A stretch of DNA of 64,000 nt. It comes from Ruegeria_C sp041537905 (GTDB taxonomy: Bacteria; Pseudomonadota; Alphaproteobacteria; Rhodobacterales; Rhodobacteraceae). The position numbers and the translations under genes were made by a program. Below the pieces are notes generated by a model that did no database searches, was not told where the DNA came from, and saw only the letters and a list, made by a program, of their open reading frames with translations. Positions 9,028-20,821 of this stretch are shown one piece after another. Position 1 is the stretch's first letter. Each line of letters starts with the position of its first letter. The stretch is taken from the NCBI RefSeq assembly GCF_041537905.1, contig NZ_JBGRUO010000018.1:49471-113470 (forward strand). The letters are read 5' to 3'.

Positions 9028-10038
9028 ATGACAATGACGGTTTCCCCCAAGCCCACAGACGCGCCGAGCAAGCTGTTAAGCGGGCAGAACATGCCCTGCT
9101 TCGAAGCGCTCTTGCAGCGCTCGCGGCCACATGACCCGATCCGCACCGCGATCGTGCACCCTTGCGATGAACATGCGCTCGAAGGCGCGATGCAATCCCG
9201 CGCGGAAACGCTGATCGAACCGGTGCTGGTCGGCCCGCGCGCCCGGATCGAGGCCGCTGCGGTTGAGGCTGGTATCGACCTGACCGGAATCGAGATCGAG
9301 GACGCGCCCCACAGCCATGCTGCCGCCGGACGCGCGGTCGAACTGGCGCGCGAAGGCAAGGTCGAGGCGCTGATGAAGGGCGCGCTTCATACCGATGAGA
9401 TCATGGGCGCGGTCGTGCATTCCAAAACCGGGCTGCGCACCGAACGCCGCATGAGCCACGTCTTTGTGCTGGATGTCTCGCGCTATCCCCGGCCCCTGCT
9501 GGTGACGGATGCAGCGATCAACATCTTTCCCGATCTCGAAACCAAGGCGGATATCATCCGCAACGCGATCGGGTTGGCGCGCGCCCTCGGCATCGACCCT
9601 CCGAAAGTGGCGATTTTGTCGGCGGTCGAGACGGTGACCGAGAAAATCCCCACGACCGTCGAGGCGGCGGCGCTTTGCAAGATGGCGGATCGCGGCCAGA
9701 TCAAGGGCGGCGAGTTGGATGGTCCGCTGGCCTTTGACAATGCGGTCTCGCCCGAGGCGGTCGAAGCCAAAGGCATCGTGTCTCCGGTGGCTGGGCAAGC
9801 GGATATTCTGGTTGCCCCCGATCTGGAGGCTGGCAACATGATCGCCAAGCAGCTGATCTATCTGGCAGGCGCGGGCTGTGCCGGTCTGGTGTTGGGCGCG
9901 CGTGTACCGATCATGCTGACCAGCCGGGCGGACGGGGTTGTCGCGCGGGTGATGTCGGCGGCGCTGGCCCAGCTTTATGTGCGTAACCGACATGGTGCAG
10001 TGCCGGGAACGCTGGCCAAGCCGATAACCGAGGATTGA
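9028..10038 (+). CDS. Phosphate acetyl/butyryltransferase family protein
   Basis: 336 residues of the Pta/Ptb catalytic fold: VEALMKGALHTDEIMGAVV, then RRMSHVFVLDV, LLVTDAAINIFPDLETKADI, KVAILSAVETVTEKIPTTVE, and the C-terminal GPLAFDNAVSPEAVEAKGI with ADILVAPDLEAGNM. It transfers an acyl group between CoA and phosphate. The N-terminal MaoC hydratase domain found in some homologues is absent. The ATG at 9028 follows GAGAGAATGCG. Divergent from the KAS III-like gene, so the two may share acyl-CoA metabolism. Confidence 0.9.
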   Translation: MTMTVSPKPTDAPSKLLSGQNMPCFEALLQRSRPHDPIRTAIVHPCDEHALEGAMQSRAETLIEPVLVGPRARIEAAAVEAGIDLTGIEIEDAPHSHAAAGRAVELAREGKVEALMKGALHTDEIMGAVVHSKTGLRTERRMSHVFVLDVSRYPRPLLVTDAAINIFPDLETKADIIRNAIGLARALGIDPPKVAILSAVETVTEKIPTTVEAAALCKMADRGQIKGGELDGPLAFDNAVSPEAVEAKGIVSPVAGQADILVAPDLEAGNMIAKQLIYLAGAGCAGLVLGARVPIMLTSRADGVVARVMSAALAQLYVRNRHGAVPGTLAKPITED

Positions 10039-10108
10039 TGGCGAAGGAAGGGCTTGACCTCAACCTGACTTGAGGTCGTAGCAAGGTCATAGTCACGCGG
10101 AGAAGACC

Positions 10109-11560
10109 ATGACCGACCTGCCTCAACCCTCTGGCTCGCCCGTTTCGGGCAGCGTCTCGTGGCGCGCGTTGCTGACCGGGCCCCATGCCGCTGCGCTGGC
10201 GTTGATCTGCCTATCGGTCTGGCTGCACGCTGCTGACAGCCTGATGGTCGCGACCATGCTGCCCGCCATCGTGGCCGAGGTCGGCGGTGCTGCGCTCGTG
10301 GGTTGGTCCGTGTCGCTTTATGAGATCGGCTCGATCATCGCGGGCAGTGCCAGCGCCCTGCTGACCATGCGCCACGGGTTGCGCAGACCGATGATCTGCG
10401 CCGCATCGCTATTCGCGGCAGGCTGTCTTGTCAGCGCGCTCAGCCCGTCCATGCCGTTGGTGTTGACCGGCCGCCTGTTGCAGGGTCTGGGTGGCGGTGG
10501 GTTGGTGGCGCTGGGCTTTGTCGCGGCGGGCGTGATCTTCCCGCGCAGCCATACCGCGCGGGTCATGGCGGCCATTTCGACGCTTTGGGGCGTGTCGGCC
10601 TTTATCGGCCCGCTGATCGCCGCCTTGTTCGTGGAATACGCCAATTGGCGTTGGGGATTTGCGTTTTTCGGCCTTCAGGCCGTTGCTCTGGCGCTCTGGG
10701 TCGCTCTGCGGCCGGAACCGGAGAACGCGCGCCGCACGGGCGAGGCGGGCCGGTTCCCGCTCAAGCGACTGGCGCTGCTGTCGGCGGGGATCGTGTTGGT
10801 TGCTGCAGCGGGGGTCGAGATCGGCCCGCTGCGCACGCCCGTTCTGATGGTTGCAGGGCTGGCCTGCCTTGCCGCATTTCTGTGGCTGGACGGGCGCGGC
10901 GCAGCGAGCCGGTTACTGCCACGCGCCGCCTTTGACCCGCGCCAGCCGACCGGCGCGGCGCTGTTGATGATCCTGTGCCTGTCGATGGCAACGATTGCGA
11001 TCACCGCTTTCGGCCCGCTGCTGATCACCGCGATCCACGATGCCGCGCCCCTTGCGGTGGGCTACATCATCGTCTGTTCTTCGGTTGGCTGGACGCTCGC
11101 GGCGATCCTGGTCAGCGGCTCGCCCGAGCGCTACGACCGGTTCTTCATTGCGCTGGGCATGGGCCTCGTCTGTCTGAGCATTCCCGGTTTTCTCTATGCG
11201 GTGCCGCGCGGCCCGCTCTGGCTGATCGCGATGATGGCCGCATTGGAGGGGGGCGGGTTCGGCATGGCCTGGACCTTCATCCTCCGCCGTTGCACGGGGT
11301 TGGCCCCGCCGGATGAAGTGCAGCGCGTTTCAGGTGCGATCCCCACAGTGCAACGCGCGGGTTACGCGCTGGGTGCGGTTGTTGTCGGCATGGTGGCAAA
11401 CGCGACCGGGTTTCTGGAATTGCAGCGCGAAGGAAGCGCCACCACCGCCTCTAACTGGATTTTTATCGCCTGCATTCCCTTCGCGATGATTGGGCTTTGG
11501 GCGATGCTGGCTTTCGTGCGCGGTAGACCCGCTACTCAGGTTCTAAGCAGAGACTCATAA
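10109..11560 (+). CDS. MFS transporter, probable DHA2/EmrB-QacA-type drug exporter
   Basis: 483 residues with 12-14 hydrophobic segments. The first loop after TM1 (ADSLMVATMLPAIVAEVGG) and the motif GRLLQGLGGGGLVALGFV match the drug:H+ antiporter-2 group. RMS-type residues of motif A are partly seen as MRHGLRRPMI. Substrate unknown. No TetR/MarR regulator adjoins it. The gene ends at the border of the second accessory islet. Confidence 0.88.
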   Translation: MTDLPQPSGSPVSGSVSWRALLTGPHAAALALICLSVWLHAADSLMVATMLPAIVAEVGGAALVGWSVSLYEIGSIIAGSASALLTMRHGLRRPMICAASLFAAGCLVSALSPSMPLVLTGRLLQGLGGGGLVALGFVAAGVIFPRSHTARVMAAISTLWGVSAFIGPLIAALFVEYANWRWGFAFFGLQAVALALWVALRPEPENARRTGEAGRFPLKRLALLSAGIVLVAAAGVEIGPLRTPVLMVAGLACLAAFLWLDGRGAASRLLPRAAFDPRQPTGAALLMILCLSMATIAITAFGPLLITAIHDAAPLAVGYIIVCSSVGWTLAAILVSGSPERYDRFFIALGMGLVCLSIPGFLYAVPRGPLWLIAMMAALEGGGFGMAWTFILRRCTGLAPPDEVQRVSGAIPTVQRAGYALGAVVVGMVANATGFLELQREGSATTASNWIFIACIPFAMIGLWAMLAFVRGRPATQVLSRDS

Positions 11561-11743
11561 GTCTATCCGGTGCGTCAAGAGCAGTCCCGTCACTCCTTCC
11601 AACGCGTGCTTCTAGTGCGAGCTCTACGAAGAACGGGCGAGCGCCAAGCCTTAGCACGCGAGGCGGAATTGTAGACACAGCTCAAACGATACAGCCTAGA
11701 GCTCATCTAGGCGCTTTGCTGTCCCCGACTACTAAATGTTGAG

Positions 11744-11766
11744 ACTTTACCAAATTATGGTAAAGT
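11744..11766. promoter_or_regulatory. Perfect 9-bp palindromic operator upstream of the XRE/ImmA gene
   Basis: ACTTTACCA, spacer AATTA, TGGTAAAGT: 9-bp arms, perfect. It ends 30 nt before the ATG at 11797 and a Shine-Dalgarno AAGGAG sits between. The location and dyad suit autoregulation by the XRE-type protein encoded downstream. Confidence 0.75.
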
Positions 11767-11796
11767 ACTGATGAGCAGCCGCAAGGAGATAGAACC

Positions 11797-12867
11797 ATGA
11801 GGTCGTCGTTTGGGCGATACGCGCAAAAGTTGAGAGCTGATCGCGGCATGAGCCAAAAGGAGTTTGCCGAGGCCGCTGGGATAGCCCTTTCTCGGGTGAG
11901 CAACCTTGAATACCAGCGTACGGCAATCAGCGATGACGTTATAGGCGGATACATCAAAACTCTCTCGCTGAATGGAGAAGAAGCGCATCAGCTTAGAACG
12001 AGGGCCAATTTCTCAGATTCTGTTCGCAAAAAAACAGCGAACAATGAAGCTCAACCAACGCTTCAAGCAATGATAGAGTTATATGGTGACAAGATTTCAC
12101 CTAGCGGACTCGCCAAGATACAGCGTGTGATTGAAGACGAACTTCAAGAAGACTTGGCAGCTTTGAGGTTTAGCTCAAACCAAACACCTGTCGCGCGAAC
12201 CCGAAGCGCCAAACGAGCGAAGCGACCGGGCCTTTTAGCAGGACGATTCGCGGACTTGTGTTTGAGGGCGGCACAGGTCCGGATAAGATTTGCAGGAAAT
12301 ACGGAAGCACTCAAGCTGGGAAGAGTTCTCGAGGCTCTCGCCGCTTCAGATGAGCGTTTTGATTATCGTGTGGAACTGGCCCTGCCTTCGGTGGCGGAGG
12401 GTGCGTTCGCCTGCATTCTTGGTGATCGAAATGGGCACACCCTGTTGTTGGAGGAGGAACGGTATCTTGCGGCTGAACGTGGCCAGCAGTTCGCGAGACA
12501 TGTCATTTGCCATGAGTTGGCGCATCACTTCCTGCATGGCAAACTGCTGGCTTCGAAGTCAGAATTGTGTTTTCCACCGCAGCAGCTGGCAATGAACTCT
12601 ATATCCATGCTCGGTACGAGCCAACAAATAGAGCAAGTTGTAGATAGCGTCGTCGAAGCTGAAGCTGAGTGCTTTGCAACTTTGTTCCTGGTGCCTTGGG
12701 AGGCCTTCATGAAAGGAACACATGCAAAGTACCTTGCGAGCGATTTTGGTGAGCAGCAGGGAGAAGTAGAGAGATACTTCGGCTACTTCTCCCAAGATTC
12801 TGTCATTGATGCACTTAGATCGAAACTCTGGGAGCGAGGCGACAGAGATCATCCGATTTTTGCATAG
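11797..12867 (+). CDS. XRE-family HTH fused to ImmA/IrrE-type zinc metallopeptidase
   Basis: 356 residues. Residues 5-60 form a Cro/CI-type HTH (YAQKLRADRGMSQKEFAEAA, then ALSRVSNLEYQ). The middle (65-150) is variable and basic near 133-143. The C-terminal half is an ImmA/IrrE (COG2856) peptidase with HELAHHFLHG at 239-248 and a third zinc ligand likely in EAEAECFATLFLVP (287-300). Family knowledge: such proteins cleave phage or mobile-element repressors or act as repressors triggered by DNA damage. It stands alone between an MFS gene and carB, is AT-richer than both, and no toxin or phage gene adjoins it. Confidence 0.88.
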   Translation: MRSSFGRYAQKLRADRGMSQKEFAEAAGIALSRVSNLEYQRTAISDDVIGGYIKTLSLNGEEAHQLRTRANFSDSVRKKTANNEAQPTLQAMIELYGDKISPSGLAKIQRVIEDELQEDLAALRFSSNQTPVARTRSAKRAKRPGLLAGRFADLCLRAAQVRIRFAGNTEALKLGRVLEALAASDERFDYRVELALPSVAEGAFACILGDRNGHTLLLEEERYLAAERGQQFARHVICHELAHHFLHGKLLASKSELCFPPQQLAMNSISMLGTSQQIEQVVDSVVEAEAECFATLFLVPWEAFMKGTHAKYLASDFGEQQGEVERYFGYFSQDSVIDALRSKLWERGDRDHPIFA

Positions 12868-12904
12868 CGGGGCGCTATTCCCTTATGCGAAGGGCGACAT
12901 CCTA

Positions 12905-16249
<3,345 letters not shown>

Positions 16250-16332
16250 GGCCCAAACCCCTGTGATGTCGCGAGTCAACGGGCACACCCCTGCGCCCAA
16301 ATTGTCCTGCGTTATAGGGGGCGCGCCAAAAG

Positions 16333-17553
16333 GTGCAAGGGGTATCGGAAACCATCAACAACCTGCCGCTTTCCCCCTTCCAGTTTTCTGTGGTTGCTCT
16401 ATATCCGGAGCCCTCTGACACGGGGCTGGATGTGGACATACGCTTTGATCAGGGCCCGGCCGGTCCGGGCACGGCGTTTACCTCTGCCGAAGAGGTGATC
16501 CGCGCGGATGTTGCGGCGGATGTGCCGGTGGCGTTGGCTCGTATTGATGCCGCGCGCGCCTCGGGTAAATGGCTGGCGGGCTATGCCAGCTATGAGTTGG
16601 GCTATGTGCTGGAGCCCCGGCTTGCACCATTGCTGCCTGAGGATAGGCGGCTGCCGCTCTTGTGCTTTGGCGTCTATGACGTGCCCGAGGTGCAGGATGC
16701 GCAGATGCCCGGTGCGACGCTCTCGCAGCCAAAACCGCGCTGGGACGAGGCGCGTTACCTGCGCGCCTTTGAGCGTGTGCATGCGGCGATCGGGGCTGGC
16801 GACATCTATCAGGCCAATCTGACCTTCCCGATCGATCTCGACATCGATGGCGAGTCTGGGGCGCTCTATTCGGCGCTTTGCGGGGTTCAGCCCGTTCTGC
16901 ACGGCGCTCTGGTCACGCAAGAGGGACTGCCCGATCTGCTCAGCCGCTCGCCCGAGCTGTTCTTTCGCACCGACGAAGATGGTGTCATTGAAACCCGCCC
17001 GATGAAAGGCACCCAGCCCCGCAGTGTCGATCCTGAAGAGGATGAGCGCAGCCGGGTGTTTCTGGCCGGTGATGCCAAGAACCGGGCTGAAAACCTGATG
17101 ATCGTGGACCTGCTGCGCAACGACATCAGCCGGGTGTCGGTGCCCGGAACAGTGAAAGTGCCCGAGCTGTTCCATGTCGAAAGTTATGCCACTGTGCATC
17201 AGATGACGTCACTGGTGCGGGCGCAGCTACAGCCTGACAAGCAATTGTCGGACCTCCTGCGCGCGCTTTTTCCCTGCGGCTCGATCACCGGCGCGCCCAA
17301 GATCAAGGCGATGGAGATATTGCGCGACCTCGAACCCTGGCCGCGCGACATCTATTGCGGCACCATCGGTTGGGCCGCGCCGGATGGGCGCTCGGAATTC
17401 AACGTGGCGATCCGCACGCTGATGGTCGAGGATGGCGCTGTGACCCTGAATGTGGGCGGCGGTGTGGTCTGGGACAGCACCAGCGCCTCGGAATATGAGG
17501 AGGCGCTATGGAAAGCCCGCTTCGCCACCCAGCTGAGCCTGATTTCCGCCTGA
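16333..17553 (+). CDS. pabB: Aminodeoxychorismate synthase component I
   Basis: Converts chorismate and glutamine-derived ammonia to 4-amino-4-deoxychorismate for folate. The chorismate-binding core is clear: GAGDIYQANLTFP, ETRPMKGTQPR, KNRAENLMIVDLLRND, HQMTSLVRA, FPCGSITGAPKIKAMEIL and VNVGG-type end NVGGGVVWDSTS. 406 residues as called from a GTG at 16333; the ribosome site is poor and the true start could be slightly downstream. It overlaps pabC by 46 nt. Confidence 0.94.
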   Translation: MQGVSETINNLPLSPFQFSVVALYPEPSDTGLDVDIRFDQGPAGPGTAFTSAEEVIRADVAADVPVALARIDAARASGKWLAGYASYELGYVLEPRLAPLLPEDRRLPLLCFGVYDVPEVQDAQMPGATLSQPKPRWDEARYLRAFERVHAAIGAGDIYQANLTFPIDLDIDGESGALYSALCGVQPVLHGALVTQEGLPDLLSRSPELFFRTDEDGVIETRPMKGTQPRSVDPEEDERSRVFLAGDAKNRAENLMIVDLLRNDISRVSVPGTVKVPELFHVESYATVHQMTSLVRAQLQPDKQLSDLLRALFPCGSITGAPKIKAMEILRDLEPWPRDIYCGTIGWAAPDGRSEFNVAIRTLMVEDGAVTLNVGGGVVWDSTSASEYEEALWKARFATQLSLISA

Positions 17554-18158
17554 TCGAAACGCTGGGTTACGATCCTGCGCGTGGCTTTGCCCGGCTGGAC
17601 TTGCATCTGGATCGTATGGGCAGTTCGGCGCGGGCGCTGGGCATCTCGTTTGACCGGGCTGCCGCGATCTCTTGCCTGAAAGGGGGGGAGGGCGACGCGC
17701 CGTTGCGTTGCCGCTTGACGCTGGATGCACGCGGCGCATTCGATCTGACCACCGGCACGCTGACGCCATCGCCCGCGCTGTGGCGTGTGGCGATTGCGCC
17801 AGAGCGATTGAACCCGGATGACCATTGGTTGCGCCATAAGACAACGCGGCGCGCGCTTTATGACACTGCCCGCGCGGCGTTGCCCGCCGGTGTGGATGAG
17901 TGGCTGTTCCTGAACACAAGAGGTGAATTCTGCGAAGGCACGATCACCAATCTTTTTGTGACCCGAGAGACAGGCGAGGTCATCACCCCGCCGCTGTCCT
18001 GCGGTCTGTTGCCGGGCATCCTGCGACAAGATATGTTGGCGCAGGGCAAAGCAAGCGAACAGATCGTCATCCTTGACGACCTGCACGCGGCTCGGCTCAT
18101 ATCGATGGGCAATTCCCTGCGGGGGCTGATCCAGGCGGAGCTGGTCGAGAGTGTTTAA
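17508..18158 (+). CDS. pabC: Class IV aminotransferase, probable aminodeoxychorismate lyase
   Basis: 216 residues, shorter than usual class IV proteins (about 270). The PLP lysine is K111 in LRHKTTRRALYD; the second signature is seen as GEFCEGTITNLFV, then PPLSCGLLPGILR. With pabB directly upstream and a 46-nt overlap, the likely reaction is 4-amino-4-deoxychorismate to 4-aminobenzoate plus pyruvate. Substrate is inferred from context. Overlaps the next GTG by 8 nt. Confidence 0.9.
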   Translation: MESPLRHPAEPDFRLIETLGYDPARGFARLDLHLDRMGSSARALGISFDRAAAISCLKGGEGDAPLRCRLTLDARGAFDLTTGTLTPSPALWRVAIAPERLNPDDHWLRHKTTRRALYDTARAALPAGVDEWLFLNTRGEFCEGTITNLFVTRETGEVITPPLSCGLLPGILRQDMLAQGKASEQIVILDDLHAARLISMGNSLRGLIQAELVESV

Positions 18159-18819
18159 CGATCTGTCCCTCTACAACACGCCGAGCGAGCGACGGCTGAA
18201 GCTTGAGTTTGTCCTGTTCTATCTGGCCGCTCCCGTTTTCATTGCCGTATTCCTGCCGCCCACCATGATGTTTCAGGCGCTGTTTGCCTTTACCGGCCTG
18301 GGTCTGGCGCTGTTGCATTTCACCCCGGATTTTCGCTGGGCCGAGCTGCGCCATGGCTGGCGTGACTGGGCGTGGCGCGAACTGGTCCTTTTTGCGACCC
18401 TGATGCTGGTGCTCTGCGTGGCGCTGATCTACCTGCTACGACCAGAGGCTGCGTTCTTTCTGTTAAGCCAGCGCCCGGAACTGCTGGCTTTCATCTGGAT
18501 CGGGTATCCGCTGGTCTCTGCCCTGCCACAGGAATTGCTGTTCCGCCCGCTGTTCTTTCGCCGCTACGGCGCGATCCTTCCGCAGGGCGCGCGCGCCGAT
18601 ATTCTGAACGCTGCGATATTCTCGTTTGCGCATCTGATGTATTGGAGCTGGCTGGTCGCACTGATGACTTTTGCCGGAGGGCTGCTGTTCTCCTGGGCCT
18701 ATCGGCAGCGTGGCTCGTTTGTCTATGCGGTGCTGCTGCACGCTGTTGCCGGAAACATCCTGTTTGCGGTGGGAATGGGCGTCTATTTCTATTCCGGAAA
18801 CGTGGTGCGGCCGTTTTGA
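18151..18819 (+). CDS. CPBP (Abi/CAAX-like) intramembrane metalloprotease
   Basis: 222 residues, about six to seven membrane segments. The motifs are QELLFR at 127-132, FSFAHLMYW with H161 and LLHAVAGNILF with H197. The first motif in this family is usually EExxxR; here the first Glu is Gln127. Start is a GTG inside the pabC stop, so the three genes pabB-pabC-CPBP look like one operon. Substrate unknown. Confidence 0.85.
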   Translation: MFNDLSLYNTPSERRLKLEFVLFYLAAPVFIAVFLPPTMMFQALFAFTGLGLALLHFTPDFRWAELRHGWRDWAWRELVLFATLMLVLCVALIYLLRPEAAFFLLSQRPELLAFIWIGYPLVSALPQELLFRPLFFRRYGAILPQGARADILNAAIFSFAHLMYWSWLVALMTFAGGLLFSWAYRQRGSFVYAVLLHAVAGNILFAVGMGVYFYSGNVVRPF

Positions 18820-18906
18820 GCCTGTTCCGTTCCGTGCTCCCTTGACTTCCCGCGCAAGCCGGGGTGTATCGGCGCGATCATTTCTGCGCCCGAAGGGAAT
18901 TCTCCG

Positions 18907-20682
18907 ATGCATGTCTATCGCAGCCACACCTGCAACGACCTGACCGCCGCCAATGTGGGCGAGACCGTCCGCCTGTCCGGCTGGGTGCATCGGGTACGAG
19001 ATCACGGCGGGCTGCTTTTCATCGATCTGCGCGACCATTATGGCGTCACACAGGTCATGGCCGATCCAGACAGCCCGGTCTTTGCTGAGATCGAAAAGGT
19101 CCGGTCCGAATGGTGCATCCGCATCGATGGCAATGTGAAGGCGCGCGACGAAAGCCTGATCAACCCCAAGATCGCCACCGGCGAGATCGAGGTGTTCATC
19201 CGCGATATCGAAGTGCTGGGCGATGCGGGCGAATTGCCGCTGATGGTGTTCGGTGATCAGGAATACCCCGAAGAAACCCGGCTGCGCTATCGCTACTTGG
19301 ACCTGCGCCGCGAGGCGATGCAGCAGAACATGACCCTGCGCTCTGACGTTGTCGCCTCAATGCGCCGCCGTATGTGGGACAAGGGGTTCCGCGAATACCA
19401 GACGCCGATCATCACCGCCTCCAGCCCCGAGGGTGCGCGCGACTTCCTCGTGCCTTCGCGTCTGCATCCGGGCAAGTTCTATGCCCTGCCGCAGGCCCCG
19501 CAGCAGTTCAAGCAGTTGATCATGGTGTCGGGCTTTGACAAGTATTTCCAGATCGCGCCGTGTTTCCGCGACGAGGACCCGCGCGCCGACCGTTCACCCA
19601 CGGATTTCTACCAGCTTGACCTCGAGATGTCCTTTGTCGAACAGCAGGACGTGTTCGATACGATCCAGCCGGTTTTGCAGGGCGTGTTCGAGGAATTCGG
19701 CGGCGGTCGCAAGGTCGATCAGGACTGGCCGCAGATCAGCTACCGCGATGCCGCGCTCTGGTACGGCACCGACAAGCCCGACCTGCGCAACCCGATCAAG
19801 ATGCAGGATTGCTCCGAACATTTCCGCGGCTCGGGCTTTGCCATCTTTGCCAAGCTGCTGGAACAGGACGGCACCGAAATCCGCGCCATTCCCGCCCCCA
19901 CCGGTGGCTCGCGCAAGTTCTGCGACCGAATGAACAAGTTTGCCCAGCAAGAAGGCCTGCCGGGTATGGGCTATATCTTTTGGCGCGATCAGGGCGAAGG
20001 GATGGAGGCCGCAGGGCCTTTGGCCAAGAATATCGGCCCCGAACGCACCGAAGCGATCCGTCAGCAATTGGGACTTGAGGTCGGCGATGCTGCCTTCTTC
20101 CTAGGTGGCAAGCCCAAAGCCTTTGAAAAGGTCGCGGGCAAGGCGCGCGATGTCATTGGCGCGGAACTGGGTTTGACCGATCAGGACCGTTTCGCCTTTG
20201 CCTGGATCGTCGATTTCCCGATCTACGAGCAGGACGAGGAAACCGGCAAGATCGACTTCGAACATAACCCGTTCTCGATGCCTCAGGGCGGGATGGACGC
20301 GCTGGAGGGCGACCCGCTCAAGGTGCTGGGCTATCAGTATGACCTGTCCTGCAACGGTTATGAGCTGGTCTCGGGCGCGATCCGGAACCACAAGCCCGAG
20401 ATCATGTTCAAGGCCTTCGAGATCGCAGGTTATGGCAAGGATGAAGTCGAGAAACGCTTTGGTGGCATGGTCAATGCCTTCCAGTACGGCGCGCCGCCGC
20501 ATGGTGGCTGCGCGGCGGGCATCGACCGGATCGTGATGTTGCTGGCCGATACGGCGAATATCCGTGAGGTCATCATGTTCCCGATGAACCAGCGCGCCGA
20601 AGACCTGATGATGGCGGCCCCCTCCGAGCCCACCAGCGACCAACTGATGGAACTGGGCCTGCGCGTTATTCCGCAGGAATAA
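18907..20682 (+). CDS. aspS: Aspartate-tRNA(Asp/Asn) ligase
   Basis: 591 residues, normal for bacterial AspRS. N-terminal OB-fold (SGWVHRVRDHGGLLFIDLRD), then class II motif 2 at FRDEDPRADRSPTDFYQLDL, the bacterial GAD insert, and motif 3 at PPHGGCAAGIDRIVMLLAD. Many alphaproteobacterial enzymes of this type are non-discriminating and also charge tRNA-Asn; that cannot be decided here. A TTGACT near 18842 is a possible -35. Confidence 0.97.
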   Translation: MHVYRSHTCNDLTAANVGETVRLSGWVHRVRDHGGLLFIDLRDHYGVTQVMADPDSPVFAEIEKVRSEWCIRIDGNVKARDESLINPKIATGEIEVFIRDIEVLGDAGELPLMVFGDQEYPEETRLRYRYLDLRREAMQQNMTLRSDVVASMRRRMWDKGFREYQTPIITASSPEGARDFLVPSRLHPGKFYALPQAPQQFKQLIMVSGFDKYFQIAPCFRDEDPRADRSPTDFYQLDLEMSFVEQQDVFDTIQPVLQGVFEEFGGGRKVDQDWPQISYRDAALWYGTDKPDLRNPIKMQDCSEHFRGSGFAIFAKLLEQDGTEIRAIPAPTGGSRKFCDRMNKFAQQEGLPGMGYIFWRDQGEGMEAAGPLAKNIGPERTEAIRQQLGLEVGDAAFFLGGKPKAFEKVAGKARDVIGAELGLTDQDRFAFAWIVDFPIYEQDEETGKIDFEHNPFSMPQGGMDALEGDPLKVLGYQYDLSCNGYELVSGAIRNHKPEIMFKAFEIAGYGKDEVEKRFGGMVNAFQYGAPPHGGCAAGIDRIVMLLADTANIREVIMFPMNQRAEDLMMAAPSEPTSDQLMELGLRVIPQE

Positions 20683-20821
20683 GCGCGGCCTGTTCGCAAA
20701 TATCTGCCGGCGCGCGACGGAATCCGCGCCGATCTGCGTTTAATGGTCTCAAGAGCGTGATTTCGGTGGTCCGGGCCTCTATGTTAAGCCTCGGGCGATC
20801 CTAGAACTGAGGAGGGCAGAG

